This document shows positions 6,457 to 13,598 of a stretch of DNA of 15,277 nucleotides, one piece after another. Origin of the DNA: Gallionellaceae bacterium UBA6222 (GTDB taxonomy: Bacteria > Pseudomonadota > Gammaproteobacteria > Burkholderiales > Gallionellaceae). Below the pieces are notes generated by a model, which searched no databases, was not told where the DNA came from, and was given only the letters and a program-made list of their open reading frames with translations. Positions within the stretch are counted from its first letter, which is position 1, and the number at the start of each line of letters is the position of its first letter. The stretch spans positions 1 through 15,277 of the forward strand of contig DISA01000074.1 of assembly GCA_002421915.1 (NCBI GenBank), given 5' to 3'. Made by a program: the position numbers and the translations under genes.

Positions 6457-7268
6457 CGTTCAGTTCCGGGGTTTGATTGTTGCAGGGTTGCACGCGCCAG
6501 ACACAGGTCCTGCCAGGCACGGGCTTTCTCCGCCGGGCTGCGCAAAAGGTAGGCGGGGTGGTAGGTAACGATGAGCGGCGTATTTTGATGGTTGTGTATC
6601 GCGCCGCGCAGCGAACCGAGTGTGGCTTCGCGCCCGAGCAGGGTTGTGGCGGCGGTCTTGCCCAGTGCGACGATGAGTTTCGGTTTGATCAGCGCGATCT
6701 GCTGTTGCAGATAAGGCAGGCAGGTGGCGATCTCGTCCGCTGCCGGCGTGCGATTGCCCGGCGGGCGGCATTTGACGACATTGGCGATATACACGTTGTC
6801 GCCCCGTTTCAACTTGATCGCCGCCAGCATGTTGTCGAGCAGCTTGCCCGCCTGTCCCACGAAGGGCTCACCCCGCGCATCCTCTTCCGCGCCCGGCCCT
6901 TCGCCGACGAACAGCCAGTCGGCCTGTTCATCACCTACACCGAACACAGTCTGCGTGCAGCCTGCGCGCAGCGCGCAGGCGGTGCACTCGCGCACCTGCT
7001 GTTTGAGGGGTGCCCAGTCGGTAGCAACTTGTCGGACTGAAGTCCGACCCGCCAACCCCGCTGCACCCTGTGGGTCGGGTTTGTGCGTGTGTTGTTGGGG
7101 CTTTAGCCCCGTACCCCCAAAGGGGGCGAGAACCTCTTCGAGGCAACCACGGCCTACTCCTTGCGGGTATAACCCGACAGCGGATTCCGCCGGCAACGGC
7201 GCATCACGCCTGACCCACAGCGGGTACAGGTTCAGCTCGCGCAGCACTTCCTCGTCGCGGATATTCAT
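6453..7268 (-). CDS. Uracil-DNA glycosylase, family 4 type (4Fe-4S), with repeat-filled linker
   Basis: Removes uracil from DNA to start base-excision repair. Signatures (271 residues from the ATG at 7268): motif GEGPGAEED at 122-130, GEPFVGQAG then LL, ANVVKCRPPGNR, and the substrate-binding YHPAYLLR near H237. Four cysteines (C95, C98, C167, C183) match the CxxC...C-x15-C iron-sulfur pattern of family 4 enzymes. The N-terminal segment MNIRDEEVLRELNLYPLWVRR is usual for proteobacterial members. Between it and the catalytic domain, residues about 30-80 are encoded by palindromic repeats, including AGRTSVRQ from a copy of the REP-like repeat found near flhA. The frame stays open and the catalytic part is intact. 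The ATG at 7268 overlaps the rimI stop as ATGA; an in-frame ATG at 7277 would add three residues. Confidence 0.93.
   Translation of the reverse strand: MNIRDEEVLRELNLYPLWVRRDAPLPAESAVGLYPQGVGRGCLEEVLAPFGGTGLKPQQHTHKPDPQGAAGLAGRTSVRQVATDWAPLKQQVRECTACALRAGCTQTVFGVGDEQADWLFVGEGPGAEEDARGEPFVGQAGKLLDNMLAAIKLKRGDNVYIANVVKCRPPGNRTPAADEIATCLPYLQQQIALIKPKLIVALGKTAATTLLGREATLGSLRGAIHNHQNTPLIVTYHPAYLLRSPAEKARAWQDLCLARATLQQSNPGTER
7028..7051 (-). repeat. REP-like palindromic repeat inside udg, copy R5
   Basis: The palindrome core at 7031-7048 is identical to R1, R3 and R4, with a GCGGG head instead of GTGGG. It lies on udg's coding strand in the frame giving GRTSVRQ. No T-run follows it in the direction of transcription, unlike R4, so it should not terminate. 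A half copy in opposite orientation (GTGGGTCGGGTTT) lies at 7070-7082. Confidence 0.9.
7070..7180. repeat. Cluster of short palindromes within the udg linker
   Basis: Beyond R5 the linker contains a half REP-like copy at 7070-7082 and then four hairpins: GGGGCTTTAGCCCC at 7097-7110, CCCCC-AAA-GGGGG at 7114-7126, CCTC-TTC-GAGG at 7133-7143, and CGGGT-AT-AACCCG from 7164, ending AACCCGACAG at 7180. Such a density of stems in a coding region points to accreted repeat DNA rather than ordinary coding sequence. Origin as one compound insertion or several events cannot be told from one genome. Confidence 0.75.
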
Positions 7269-7702
7269 AACATGCATCCCATCAATATCGCATCCTCGCG
7301 TCCATTTTCGGCCGCATAGTAATCACGGCGCAGGCCAATATCGGCAAAACCGAGCTGACGATACAAGCCGATCGCCGCCGTGTTGGAGACGCGCACTTCA
7401 AGCACCACGCGCCGCATCTGGTGTCGCCGCGCCAGCCCCAGCATCTCGCCCAGCAACTTTCGACCCCAGCCCTGGCGCTGATGCGCGGCAGCGATGGCGA
7501 TGTCGAGCAACTCGGCCTCGTCCGGCCCCAGCAGCATCACTGCATATCCCAGCATCTGCTGTGCCGACCCAGCGATCTTGCATTGATAGCCGCTCGCCAG
7601 GGCATCGCTGAAATTCCCGCGCGTCCACGGATGTGGGTGCACCTCGCGCTCGATCACCGCCACCGCATCGAGATCAGCCTCGGTCATGTCGCGCAAAATC
7701 AT
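7265..7702 (-). CDS. rimI: Ribosomal protein S18 alanine N-acetyltransferase RimI
   Basis: GNAT-family enzyme that acetylates the N-terminal alanine of ribosomal protein S18 using acetyl-CoA. It is 145 residues long, usual for RimI. The acetyl-CoA loop HQRQGWGRKLL lies at about 74-84; E102 (in LEVRVSN) and Y114 (in AAIGLYRQLGF) fit the RimI general base and acid positions; GRRDYY-like LRRDYYAAENGREDAILM closes the fold. The ATG overlaps the tsaB stop as ATGA (7699-7702), and its own stop overlaps the udg start the same way. Adjacency to tsaB is a common bacterial pairing. Confidence 0.95.
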   Translation of the reverse strand: MILRDMTEADLDAVAVIEREVHPHPWTRGNFSDALASGYQCKIAGSAQQMLGYAVMLLGPDEAELLDIAIAAAHQRQGWGRKLLGEMLGLARRHQMRRVVLEVRVSNTAAIGLYRQLGFADIGLRRDYYAAENGREDAILMGCML

Positions 7703-8400
7703 CCTGCAGCCCGTTCACGCGTGGTCAGCGCCACCTTGTCGCGCAGATACAGCGGCAAGGCCAGCGCCGCATCGACTGCATGACCCTGGGCGAATTCGAG
7801 TGAGGCCAAACGCACGATGGCAGCGGCCTGCGGTACGGCCTCTGCCCCCACACCGCACAACTGTGCGCCGTAACGCGCTTTTAGCCCCTCTCCCTCCGGG
7901 GAAGGGGCGGGGGAATTCAGCGCAAATCCGCTGCTGCAGCCGAACCAGCCGGAACCCGCCACGGCAGGCGCCGACTCTGCCGTGCACAAGCAGGGTTCGA
8001 CCACCGTTTGCCAGGCACCATCCCGTTTTTCGTAGGCGGCAAAATACAACTCGCTCATGCGCGCATCCAGTACCGCGATGACCTTGTCGTGTCCGCTTGC
8101 CTCAGCCAATGCGTGCAGCGTGCACACACCGACCACCTTCAGGTCGGCGCCAAACGCCAGCCCTTGCGCCACCCCGCAGGCGATGCGCACGCCGGTGAAC
8201 GAGCCAGGCCCCTTGCCGAAAGCGATGCCGTCGACGTCTTGCACCGTGCATCCCGCATCCCGCAGCACGCCGTCCACCATTGCCAGCAACATCTCGGAAT
8301 GTTTCTGCCCCACCCGCTCGCAACGTTCGATGATTGAGCCGTCCTGCCACAGCGCGGCGGAGCAGTATTCGGTGGAGGTTTCTATTGCGAGGATGCGCAT
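7699..8400 (-). CDS. tsaB: tRNA t6A37 threonylcarbamoyltransferase complex subunit TsaB
   Basis: TsaB is the non-catalytic partner of TsaD in making N6-threonylcarbamoyladenosine on tRNAs reading ANN codons. The start MRILAIETSTEYCSAALW at 8400 is the family N-terminus; KHSEMLL, GKGPGSFTGVRIA (about 62-74) and ARMSELYFAAY are also family hallmarks. Upstream in-frame codons exist but overlap ispF and look unlike protein, so the ATG at 8400 is preferred, giving 233 residues. It overlaps the ispF stop by one base (TGATG). At about residues 162-174 the peptide NSPAPSPEGEGLK is encoded by a palindromic repeat sitting between SSGFA and ARYGAQL, where the family normally continues with a few ordinary residues. 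The flanking fold is undisturbed. Confidence 0.94.
   Translation of the reverse strand: MRILAIETSTEYCSAALWQDGSIIERCERVGQKHSEMLLAMVDGVLRDAGCTVQDVDGIAFGKGPGSFTGVRIACGVAQGLAFGADLKVVGVCTLHALAEASGHDKVIAVLDARMSELYFAAYEKRDGAWQTVVEPCLCTAESAPAVAGSGWFGCSSGFALNSPAPSPEGEGLKARYGAQLCGVGAEAVPQAAAIVRLASLEFAQGHAVDAALALPLYLRDKVALTTRERAAG
7883..7916. repeat. Palindromic repeat-like element inside tsaB
   Basis: GCCCCT (7884-7889) pairs with AGGGGC (7903-7908) around an inner CTCCC/GGGGA region, followed by a run of G. The pyrimidine-rich CCCCTCTCCCTCCGGGG composition is that of dispersed intergenic repeats seen in many proteobacterial genomes (recollection, not searched). It is in frame with tsaB and differs in sequence from the REP-like family near flhA. 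Confidence 0.6.
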
Positions 8401-8873
8401 CAGTCGGCCAACAACAGCACCACCGCCTGCGCCGCAATGCCTTCGCCGCGCCCGGCGTAGCCAAGCTGTTCGGTGGTGGTCGCCTTCACGTTGACCGCAT
8501 GTTTTTCCAAGCGCAAGTCGGCGGCGATGTTGGCGACCATCTGCGGGATGTGCGGCGCCATCTTCGGCGCTTGGGCGATGATGGTGGCATCCACATTGCC
8601 GACGCGCCATCCCGCTTCGCGCACCAAATGCAGCGTCTCGCGCAACAGGATGCGGCTGTCGATATCCTTATATTTTGCCTCGGTGTCGGCAAAATGGCGC
8701 CCGATGTCACCCAACGCCGCCGCCCCCAGCAACGCGTCGCAGATCGCATGCAGCAACACGTCGGCATCGGAATGTCCAAGCAATCCCCTGTCGTATGGAA
8801 CTTCCACTCCGCCGAGAATGAGCTTGCGGCCAGTGGCCAGTTGGTGAACGTCGAAGCCTTGCCCGATACGCAT
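8400..8873 (-). CDS. ispF: 2-C-methyl-D-erythritol 2,4-cyclodiphosphate synthase IspF
   Basis: Converts CDP-methylerythritol 2-phosphate to the cyclic diphosphate with release of CMP, in the MEP isoprenoid pathway. The 157-residue length is standard. Start MRIGQGFDVHQL carries metal ligands D8 and H10; GHSDADVLLHA gives H34, D38 and metal ligand H42; the nucleotide-binding KATTTEQLGYAGRGEGIAAQAV is at about 130-151. A good Shine-Dalgarno (GAGGA) lies about 7 bases before the ATG, inside the end of ispD; the genes are separated by 2 bases. The stop overlaps the tsaB start by one base. Confidence 0.97.
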   Translation of the reverse strand: MRIGQGFDVHQLATGRKLILGGVEVPYDRGLLGHSDADVLLHAICDALLGAAALGDIGRHFADTEAKYKDIDSRILLRETLHLVREAGWRVGNVDATIIAQAPKMAPHIPQMVANIAADLRLEKHAVNVKATTTEQLGYAGRGEGIAAQAVVLLLAD

Positions 8874-8875
8874 CG

Positions 8876-9556
8876 TTATTTCCTCTGTTGAAGCAACAAC
8901 TCCGCCAGCACGATGTCCTGCGGATACGTCACCTTGAAATTACTGCTATCGCTCGCCACCAGTTTCGGCTGCAAGCCCAGTGCTTCGATAGCCGACGCTT
9001 CATCGGTGACGATGTGACAGCGCGCCAGTGCCGCTGCCAGCAGTCCGGCGCGGAACATCTGCGGCGTCTGCGCCTGCCACAACCCTTCACGCGGTTCAGT
9101 ACAGGCGATGCGTTGCTGTGCGTCGGCACGTTTCAGGGTGTCCGCCACCGGCACTGCAAGGATACCGCCCACCGCGTCGTCGCGCAGTTCACCGATCAAT
9201 TTGGCGAGAAGCGACTGGGTCAGACACGGGCGCGCCGCATCGTGCACCAGCACCCAATCATCCGCATCCAGTTCGGAGGCCAGCAGACCATTCACCACAC
9301 TCTCCGCACGTGTGTCTCCACCACAGAATAAAGGCTGCAACTTGTCGCCGAAACGCGACCAATCGTAAATACGGAACTGTGCATCATCGGGGGCCAGCAC
9401 GACAAACACCGTTTTGATGTCACCACAGGCACACAAGGTTTCAAGGGTATGGGCGAGCATCGGCTTGCCCGCGAGCGGGAGATATTGCTTGGGCAGCTCG
9501 TTCCCCATGCGTGCACCGAAACCGGCGGCGGGAACCAGGGCGTGGAATTCTGGCAT
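8876..9556 (-). CDS. ispD: 2-C-methyl-D-erythritol 4-phosphate cytidylyltransferase IspD
   Basis: Joins CTP and methylerythritol 4-phosphate to make CDP-methylerythritol, the MEP pathway step two before IspF. 226 residues, normal length. The CTP-binding PAAGFGARMG (about 9-18, R16) and PKQYLPLAGKP (K23) are present, as are VHDAARP at 104-110, substrate-site T140, R156 and T164 (TPQMF), and K208 in SNFKVTYPQD. It is the first gene of a six-gene run on the minus strand and is divergent from mfd, with about 70 bases between the start codons. Confidence 0.97.
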   Translation of the reverse strand: MPEFHALVPAAGFGARMGNELPKQYLPLAGKPMLAHTLETLCACGDIKTVFVVLAPDDAQFRIYDWSRFGDKLQPLFCGGDTRAESVVNGLLASELDADDWVLVHDAARPCLTQSLLAKLIGELRDDAVGGILAVPVADTLKRADAQQRIACTEPREGLWQAQTPQMFRAGLLAAALARCHIVTDEASAIEALGLQPKLVASDSSNFKVTYPQDIVLAELLLQQRK

Positions 9557-9625
9557 ACCCGAATTGTAAAACAGGAGGACGACCTGCGTGGCTTATAATG
9601 CGCGCCTTTGCACCGGCAATCTCCC
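9557..9625. promoter_or_regulatory. Divergent ispD/mfd intergenic region with a consensus -10 for mfd
   Basis: A perfect TATAAT lies at 9594-9599 on the plus strand, about 27 bases before the mfd ATG. No matching -35 is found at 16-18 bases upstream. On the minus strand toward ispD there is only a weak TACAAT very close to the start codon. The region must hold promoters for both directions, but only the mfd -10 is clear. Confidence 0.45.
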
Positions 9626-12600
9626 ATGCTTTTCCAGTCTTCCCACTCCCGTCCCCGCTACCGCAATTTGGTTGGCTCATCCGATGCTCTGGCCCTGGCC
9701 CAATTTGCACAAAGCCACACGCCCCTGATCATCATCAGTGATAGTGCGCTGGAAGCGCAGCGACTGCTGGAAGAGATTCCATTCTTTGCACCCGAATTGC
9801 GCGTGCACCTTTTGCCGGACTGGGAAACCTTGCCCTACGACCATTTCTCACCGCATCAGGACTTGATCTCGGAACGTCTCGCCACGCTGCACCATATCCG
9901 CGCGCAAGCCTTCGACATCGTGGTTGTGCCGGTAACCACCGCACTGTATCCGCTGCCACCCGTGGAATATCTGGCGGCCTACACTTTCTTCCTCCAGCGT
10001 GGCGGGCAATTGAATATCGACCAGCTGCGCGGACAGATGACACTGGCCGGTTACAGCCATGTGCAGCAGGTGCTCACCCCCGGCGAATACTGCGTGCGCG
10101 GCGGCATCATTGACCTGTTCCCGATGGGCAGTGTGCTGCCTTATCGCCTTGACTTGTTCGACAACGAAATCGAGAGCATCGCCACCTTTGATGTTGACAC
10201 CCAACGCACGCTGTATCCGGTGCCGGAGATCCGTCTGCTGCCCGCTCGCGAATTTCCGCTGGACGAAAAAGGGCAAACCACTTTCCGCCAGAATTTTCGT
10301 GACAGATTCGAGGGCGACCCGTCCAAATCACGCATTTATAAGGATGTAAGCAAGGGTATCGCGCCGAATGGTATCGAATATTATCTGCCCTTATTTTTTC
10401 AGCAGACCGCCACTCTGTTCGACTACCTGCCGCCCAATGCCACGCTGTGCCTGCACCACGATGTCGATGCAGCCATCCACCAATTCTCCCTGGATGCCGC
10501 CTCGCGTTACAGGCTGCTGCGCGGTGATCCGCAGCATCCGGTGCTGGAACCGAAGGAGCTGTTCATGGATGGTGAGCAGTTCTTCATCCGCGTGAAAGAT
10601 TTTGCGCGTATCGACATCGTTGACCACGTTTCCGTCACTCCCGAACAGGCGGGAGCCCAGTCCAATGCAACACTGGATTCCCGCCTAAGCGGGAATGACG
10701 AAAAAACCGGCAAGAGCCTCAACCACTGCCCCACCGCCGCCATCCCCCCCATCGCCGTAGACCGCCGCGCCGAAGTTCCCACGCAAAAATTCGAGGACTT
10801 CCTGCGCGGCTATGCAGGCCGCACGCTGCTGCTCGCCGAGAGCTTAGGTCGCCGCGAGATCATGTCCGGCTACCTCAAGGAATATGGCCTCACGCCCGCC
10901 GTATGTGAAGACTACGCTGGATTCCTCAACGGCAAAGACAAATTCATGCTCGGCGTCGGCCCCGTCCAAATCGGCTTCGCGTTGCCGGACGAGAGCATCG
11001 CCATCGTCACCGAGACCGAGCTGTATGCCGCGCAGCCGCGCAGCCGTGCCAATCGCACCGCGAAAAAGAGCAACGTGGAAGGCATGCTGCGCGACCTGTC
11101 CGAGCTCAAGCCGGGCGACCCGGTGGTGCATGAGCAGCACGGCATCGCGCGTTATCACGGCCTGGTGAACCTCGACCTCGGCGAAGGCGAGAACGAATTT
11201 TTGCTGCTGGTGTATGCGGGCGACGACAAGCTGTACGTGCCCGTTTCGCAATTGCACGTCATCAGCCGTTACAGCGGCGGCGCACCGGAAGCCGCGCCCC
11301 TGCACAAGCTGGGCAGCGGCACTTGGGACAAAGCCAAGCGCCGCGCCATGCAGCAGGTGCGCGACACCACCGCCGAGTTGCTCAACATCTACGCCCAGCG
11401 CGCCACGCGCAAAGGCCACGCCTTCAAGCTCACTTATCACGACTACGAGGCGTTCGCCGAAGGCTTCGGTTTCGAGGAGACCGCAGATCAGGCCGCCGCC
11501 ATCGAAGCAGTGCTGCTCGACCTGCAATCCGGCAAGCCGATGGATCGCCTGATCTGCGGCGACGTGGGTTTCGGCAAGACCGAGGTGGCCTTGCGCGCCG
11601 CCTTCGTCGCGGTGATGGATGGCAAGCAGGTTGCCGTGCTGGTTCCCACCACTTTGCTGGCCGAGCAACACTTCCAGAATTTCTCCATCCGCTTCGCCGA
11701 CTGGCCGATCAAGATCGCCGAGTTGTCACGCTTCCGCTCCACCAAGGAAGTCACCCAGTCGCTAAAAGATCTGGCCGAGGGCAAGCTGGACATCGTCATC
11801 GGTACGCACAAGCTGATCCAGAAAGATGTGAAGTTCAATAACCTCGGCTTGGTCATCCTCGACGAAGAACACCGCTTCGGCGTGCAGCAAAAAGAGCGCC
11901 TGAAGGCCTTGCGCGCCGAAGTGGATGTGCTTACGCTCACCGCCACACCCATCCCGCGCACGCTGGCGATGTCGCTGGAAGGGCTGCGCGATTTCTCGGT
12001 GATCGCCACCGCACCGCAGCGCCGTCTTTCCATCAAGACCTTCGTCAGCAGTTTCAATCAGGGCGTCATCCGCGAAGCCGTGCTGCGCGAGCTCAAGCGC
12101 GGCGGGCAGGTGTACTTCCTGCACAATGAAGTCGACACCATCAACAACATGCTGGAAAAACTGGAGACGCTGTTGCCGGAAGCACGCATCCGCGTGGCGC
12201 ACGGCCAGATGGGCGAACGCGATCTGGAAGCGGTGATGCGCGACTTCACCCACCAGCGCTTCAACGTGCTGCTGTGCACCACCATCATCGAAACGGGCAT
12301 CGACGTTCCGACGGCCAACACCATCATCATGAACCGCGCCGACCGCTTCGGTTTGGCGCAATTGCACCAGTTGCGCGGACGCGTCGGGCGCTCGCACCAC
12401 CAAGCCTATGCCTATCTTTTGGTCGATAGCATGGACGGCCTCACCGCGCAGGCGAAGAAAAGATTGGAAGCGATCCAGGCCATGGAACAACTGGGCAGCG
12501 GTTTCTTCCTCGCCATGCACGATCTGGAGATACGTGGCGCGGGCGAAGTGCTGGGCGAATCTCAGAGCGGCGAGATGCAGGAGATCGGTTTTAGTCTTTA

Positions 12601-13105
12601 CAACGACATGCTCGCCGCCGCCATCGCCTCGCTCAAGCAAGGCAAAGAACCCGATATGACGCACCCGCTGGGCGTGACCACCGAGATCAACCTGCACACG
12701 CCCGCACTGCTGCCGAACGACTACTGCGGCGATATCCACCAGCGTCTGGTCATCTACAAGCGTCTGGCGAACTGCAACACGCAGGAAGATTTGGATGACA
12801 TGCAGCAAGAACTGATTGACCGCTTCGGTCTGCTGCCCGAACCCGCGCAAACCCTGCTCGACAGCCACCGCCTGCGCATCATGGCGAAGCCGCTCGGCAT
12901 CAGCAAAGTGGATGCCTCGTCCGATTCCATCGTCATCCAGTTCATCCCAGAACCGCCGATCGACCCGATGAAAATCATCACCCTGATCCAGAGCAAACGG
13001 CATATCAAGATGGCGGGACAGGACAAACTGAAGATCGATTTAAAGTATGGCGATTTGCAACAACGCGTGTTGGCGATTAGGAATTTTTTTGGGGAGTTGC
13101 AATAA
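9626..13105 (+). CDS. mfd: Transcription-repair coupling factor Mfd
   Basis: ATP-driven translocase that removes RNA polymerase stalled at DNA lesions and recruits UvrA for excision repair. 1159 residues from the ATG at 9626. A TTG at 9608 could extend it by six codons but would lie almost at the expected transcription start. The UvrB-like N-terminal modules occupy about 1-340. The CarD-like RNA polymerase-interacting domain is near 490-560 (PGDPVVHEQHGIARYHGL). Walker A GDVGFGKT is at 645-652 and the DEEH box at 746-749. Then come TATPIPRTLAMSL, the second RecA lobe with TTIIETGIDVPTANT and QLRGRVGRS, and the C-terminal TRCF regulatory domain. At about residues 338-370 a palindromic repeat encodes ATLDSRLSGNDEK between VDHVSV and IAVDRRAE, a segment not expected in the family. 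The frame is maintained and downstream motifs are intact. Confidence 0.97.
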   Translation: MLFQSSHSRPRYRNLVGSSDALALAQFAQSHTPLIIISDSALEAQRLLEEIPFFAPELRVHLLPDWETLPYDHFSPHQDLISERLATLHHIRAQAFDIVVVPVTTALYPLPPVEYLAAYTFFLQRGGQLNIDQLRGQMTLAGYSHVQQVLTPGEYCVRGGIIDLFPMGSVLPYRLDLFDNEIESIATFDVDTQRTLYPVPEIRLLPAREFPLDEKGQTTFRQNFRDRFEGDPSKSRIYKDVSKGIAPNGIEYYLPLFFQQTATLFDYLPPNATLCLHHDVDAAIHQFSLDAASRYRLLRGDPQHPVLEPKELFMDGEQFFIRVKDFARIDIVDHVSVTPEQAGAQSNATLDSRLSGNDEKTGKSLNHCPTAAIPPIAVDRRAEVPTQKFEDFLRGYAGRTLLLAESLGRREIMSGYLKEYGLTPAVCEDYAGFLNGKDKFMLGVGPVQIGFALPDESIAIVTETELYAAQPRSRANRTAKKSNVEGMLRDLSELKPGDPVVHEQHGIARYHGLVNLDLGEGENEFLLLVYAGDDKLYVPVSQLHVISRYSGGAPEAAPLHKLGSGTWDKAKRRAMQQVRDTTAELLNIYAQRATRKGHAFKLTYHDYEAFAEGFGFEETADQAAAIEAVLLDLQSGKPMDRLICGDVGFGKTEVALRAAFVAVMDGKQVAVLVPTTLLAEQHFQNFSIRFADWPIKIAELSRFRSTKEVTQSLKDLAEGKLDIVIGTHKLIQKDVKFNNLGLVILDEEHRFGVQQKERLKALRAEVDVLTLTATPIPRTLAMSLEGLRDFSVIATAPQRRLSIKTFVSSFNQGVIREAVLRELKRGGQVYFLHNEVDTINNMLEKLETLLPEARIRVAHGQMGERDLEAVMRDFTHQRFNVLLCTTIIETGIDVPTANTIIMNRADRFGLAQLHQLRGRVGRSHHQAYAYLLVDSMDGLTAQAKKRLEAIQAMEQLGSGFFLAMHDLEIRGAGEVLGESQSGEMQEIGFSLYNDMLAAAIASLKQGKEPDMTHPLGVTTEINLHTPALLPNDYCGDIHQRLVIYKRLANCNTQEDLDDMQQELIDRFGLLPEPAQTLLDSHRLRIMAKPLGISKVDASSDSIVIQFIPEPPIDPMKIITLIQSKRHIKMAGQDKLKIDLKYGDLQQRVLAIRNFFGELQ
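10648..10696. repeat. Palindromic repeat element inside mfd
   Basis: The core ATTCCCGC-CTAA-GCGGGAAT at 10677-10696 is a perfect 8-bp stem with a 4-base loop. A second overlapping inverted pair joins 10648-10661 (GGCGGGAGCCCAGT) with 10672-10685 (ACTGGATTCCCGCC), 12 of 14 bases pairing. The sequence type (CTGGATTCCCGC...GCGGGAATGACG) is one I recall as a widespread dispersed repeat in beta- and gammaproteobacteria; no search was run. Only the frame used by mfd is open through it; the other two plus-strand frames hit stops. Confidence 0.8.
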
Positions 13106-13115
13106 GCAGGATAAA

Positions 13116-13131
13116 GCCCGGCGTGCCGGGC
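13116..13131. terminator. Stem-loop between convergent mfd and thioredoxin genes
   Basis: GCCCGGCGTGCCGGGC is a perfect palindrome 10 bases beyond the mfd stop. On the plus strand no T-run follows; on the minus strand it is followed by TTTATCC, a weak U-tract. It best fits a terminator for the minus-strand thioredoxin transcript or a bidirectional one. The rest of 13106-13226 shows nothing recognisable. Confidence 0.5.
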
Positions 13132-13226
13132 AGCGCCAGACCCCACACTACACCTAACAGCGACCATCCACACGGGTCCGCACAGACTGACTAGGGTAAA
13201 AGTTGCATACTGATTGGGGTGTCCGG

Positions 13227-13589
13227 CTAAGCGACCGCTGCGCCGGCGGCATGGCGCTCGATCACCTTGTCGATGAAGTTGCGCAGGAAGCCTTCGGTCT
13301 GCGCGCTGTGAAAACGGTCGATCTCGACCCCGTGGCTGTAGACGATGACAGTGGGGAAGCCACGCACCTTGTGGCGCCCGGCAATTTTCATGTTTTCGTC
13401 AGCATCCACCACGCCGAGGTAGAACTTGCCGTCGTACTCGAACACCATCTTGTGCAGCAGTGGTGCCAGCACCCGGCACGGGGCGCACCATTCAGCGCTG
13501 ATATCGACCAGTACCGGCAGCTCATGTGAACGCGCCACCACCAATTTATCGAAACTGTCTTCTTCCACGTTGTACGAGTAATCGCTCAT
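13227..13589 (-). CDS. Small thioredoxin-family protein with WCAPC active site
   Basis: Predicted cytoplasmic thioredoxin-fold protein, 120 residues, no signal peptide. The redox motif W34-C35-A36-P37-C38 retains both cysteines but has Ala where thioredoxin 1 has Gly; the cis-proline is P79 (GFPTVIVY). VDADEN in the third strand and the C-terminal amphipathic helix fit the fold. WCAPC occurs in thioredoxin-like proteins including some CnoX/YbbN relatives, but the TPR region of CnoX is missing, so I name only the family. It starts 9 bases after the murJ stop and has a Shine-Dalgarno (AAGGA) overlapping that junction, so it is probably co-transcribed with murJ. It is convergent with mfd. Confidence 0.9.
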   Translation of the reverse strand: MSDYSYNVEEDSFDKLVVARSHELPVLVDISAEWCAPCRVLAPLLHKMVFEYDGKFYLGVVDADENMKIAGRHKVRGFPTVIVYSHGVEIDRFHSAQTEGFLRNFIDKVIERHAAGAAVA

Positions 13590-13598
13590 CTTTCCTTC

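Noticed and set aside
8401..8610. N-terminal extension of TsaB by 70 codons
   Set aside because: The extension overlaps ispF out of frame and is Arg/His-rich; the family start MRILAIETS is at 8400.
11762..13003. Minus-strand open frame of 413 codons
   Set aside because: Antisense of the Mfd helicase region, with shadow-frame composition and no recognisable domain.
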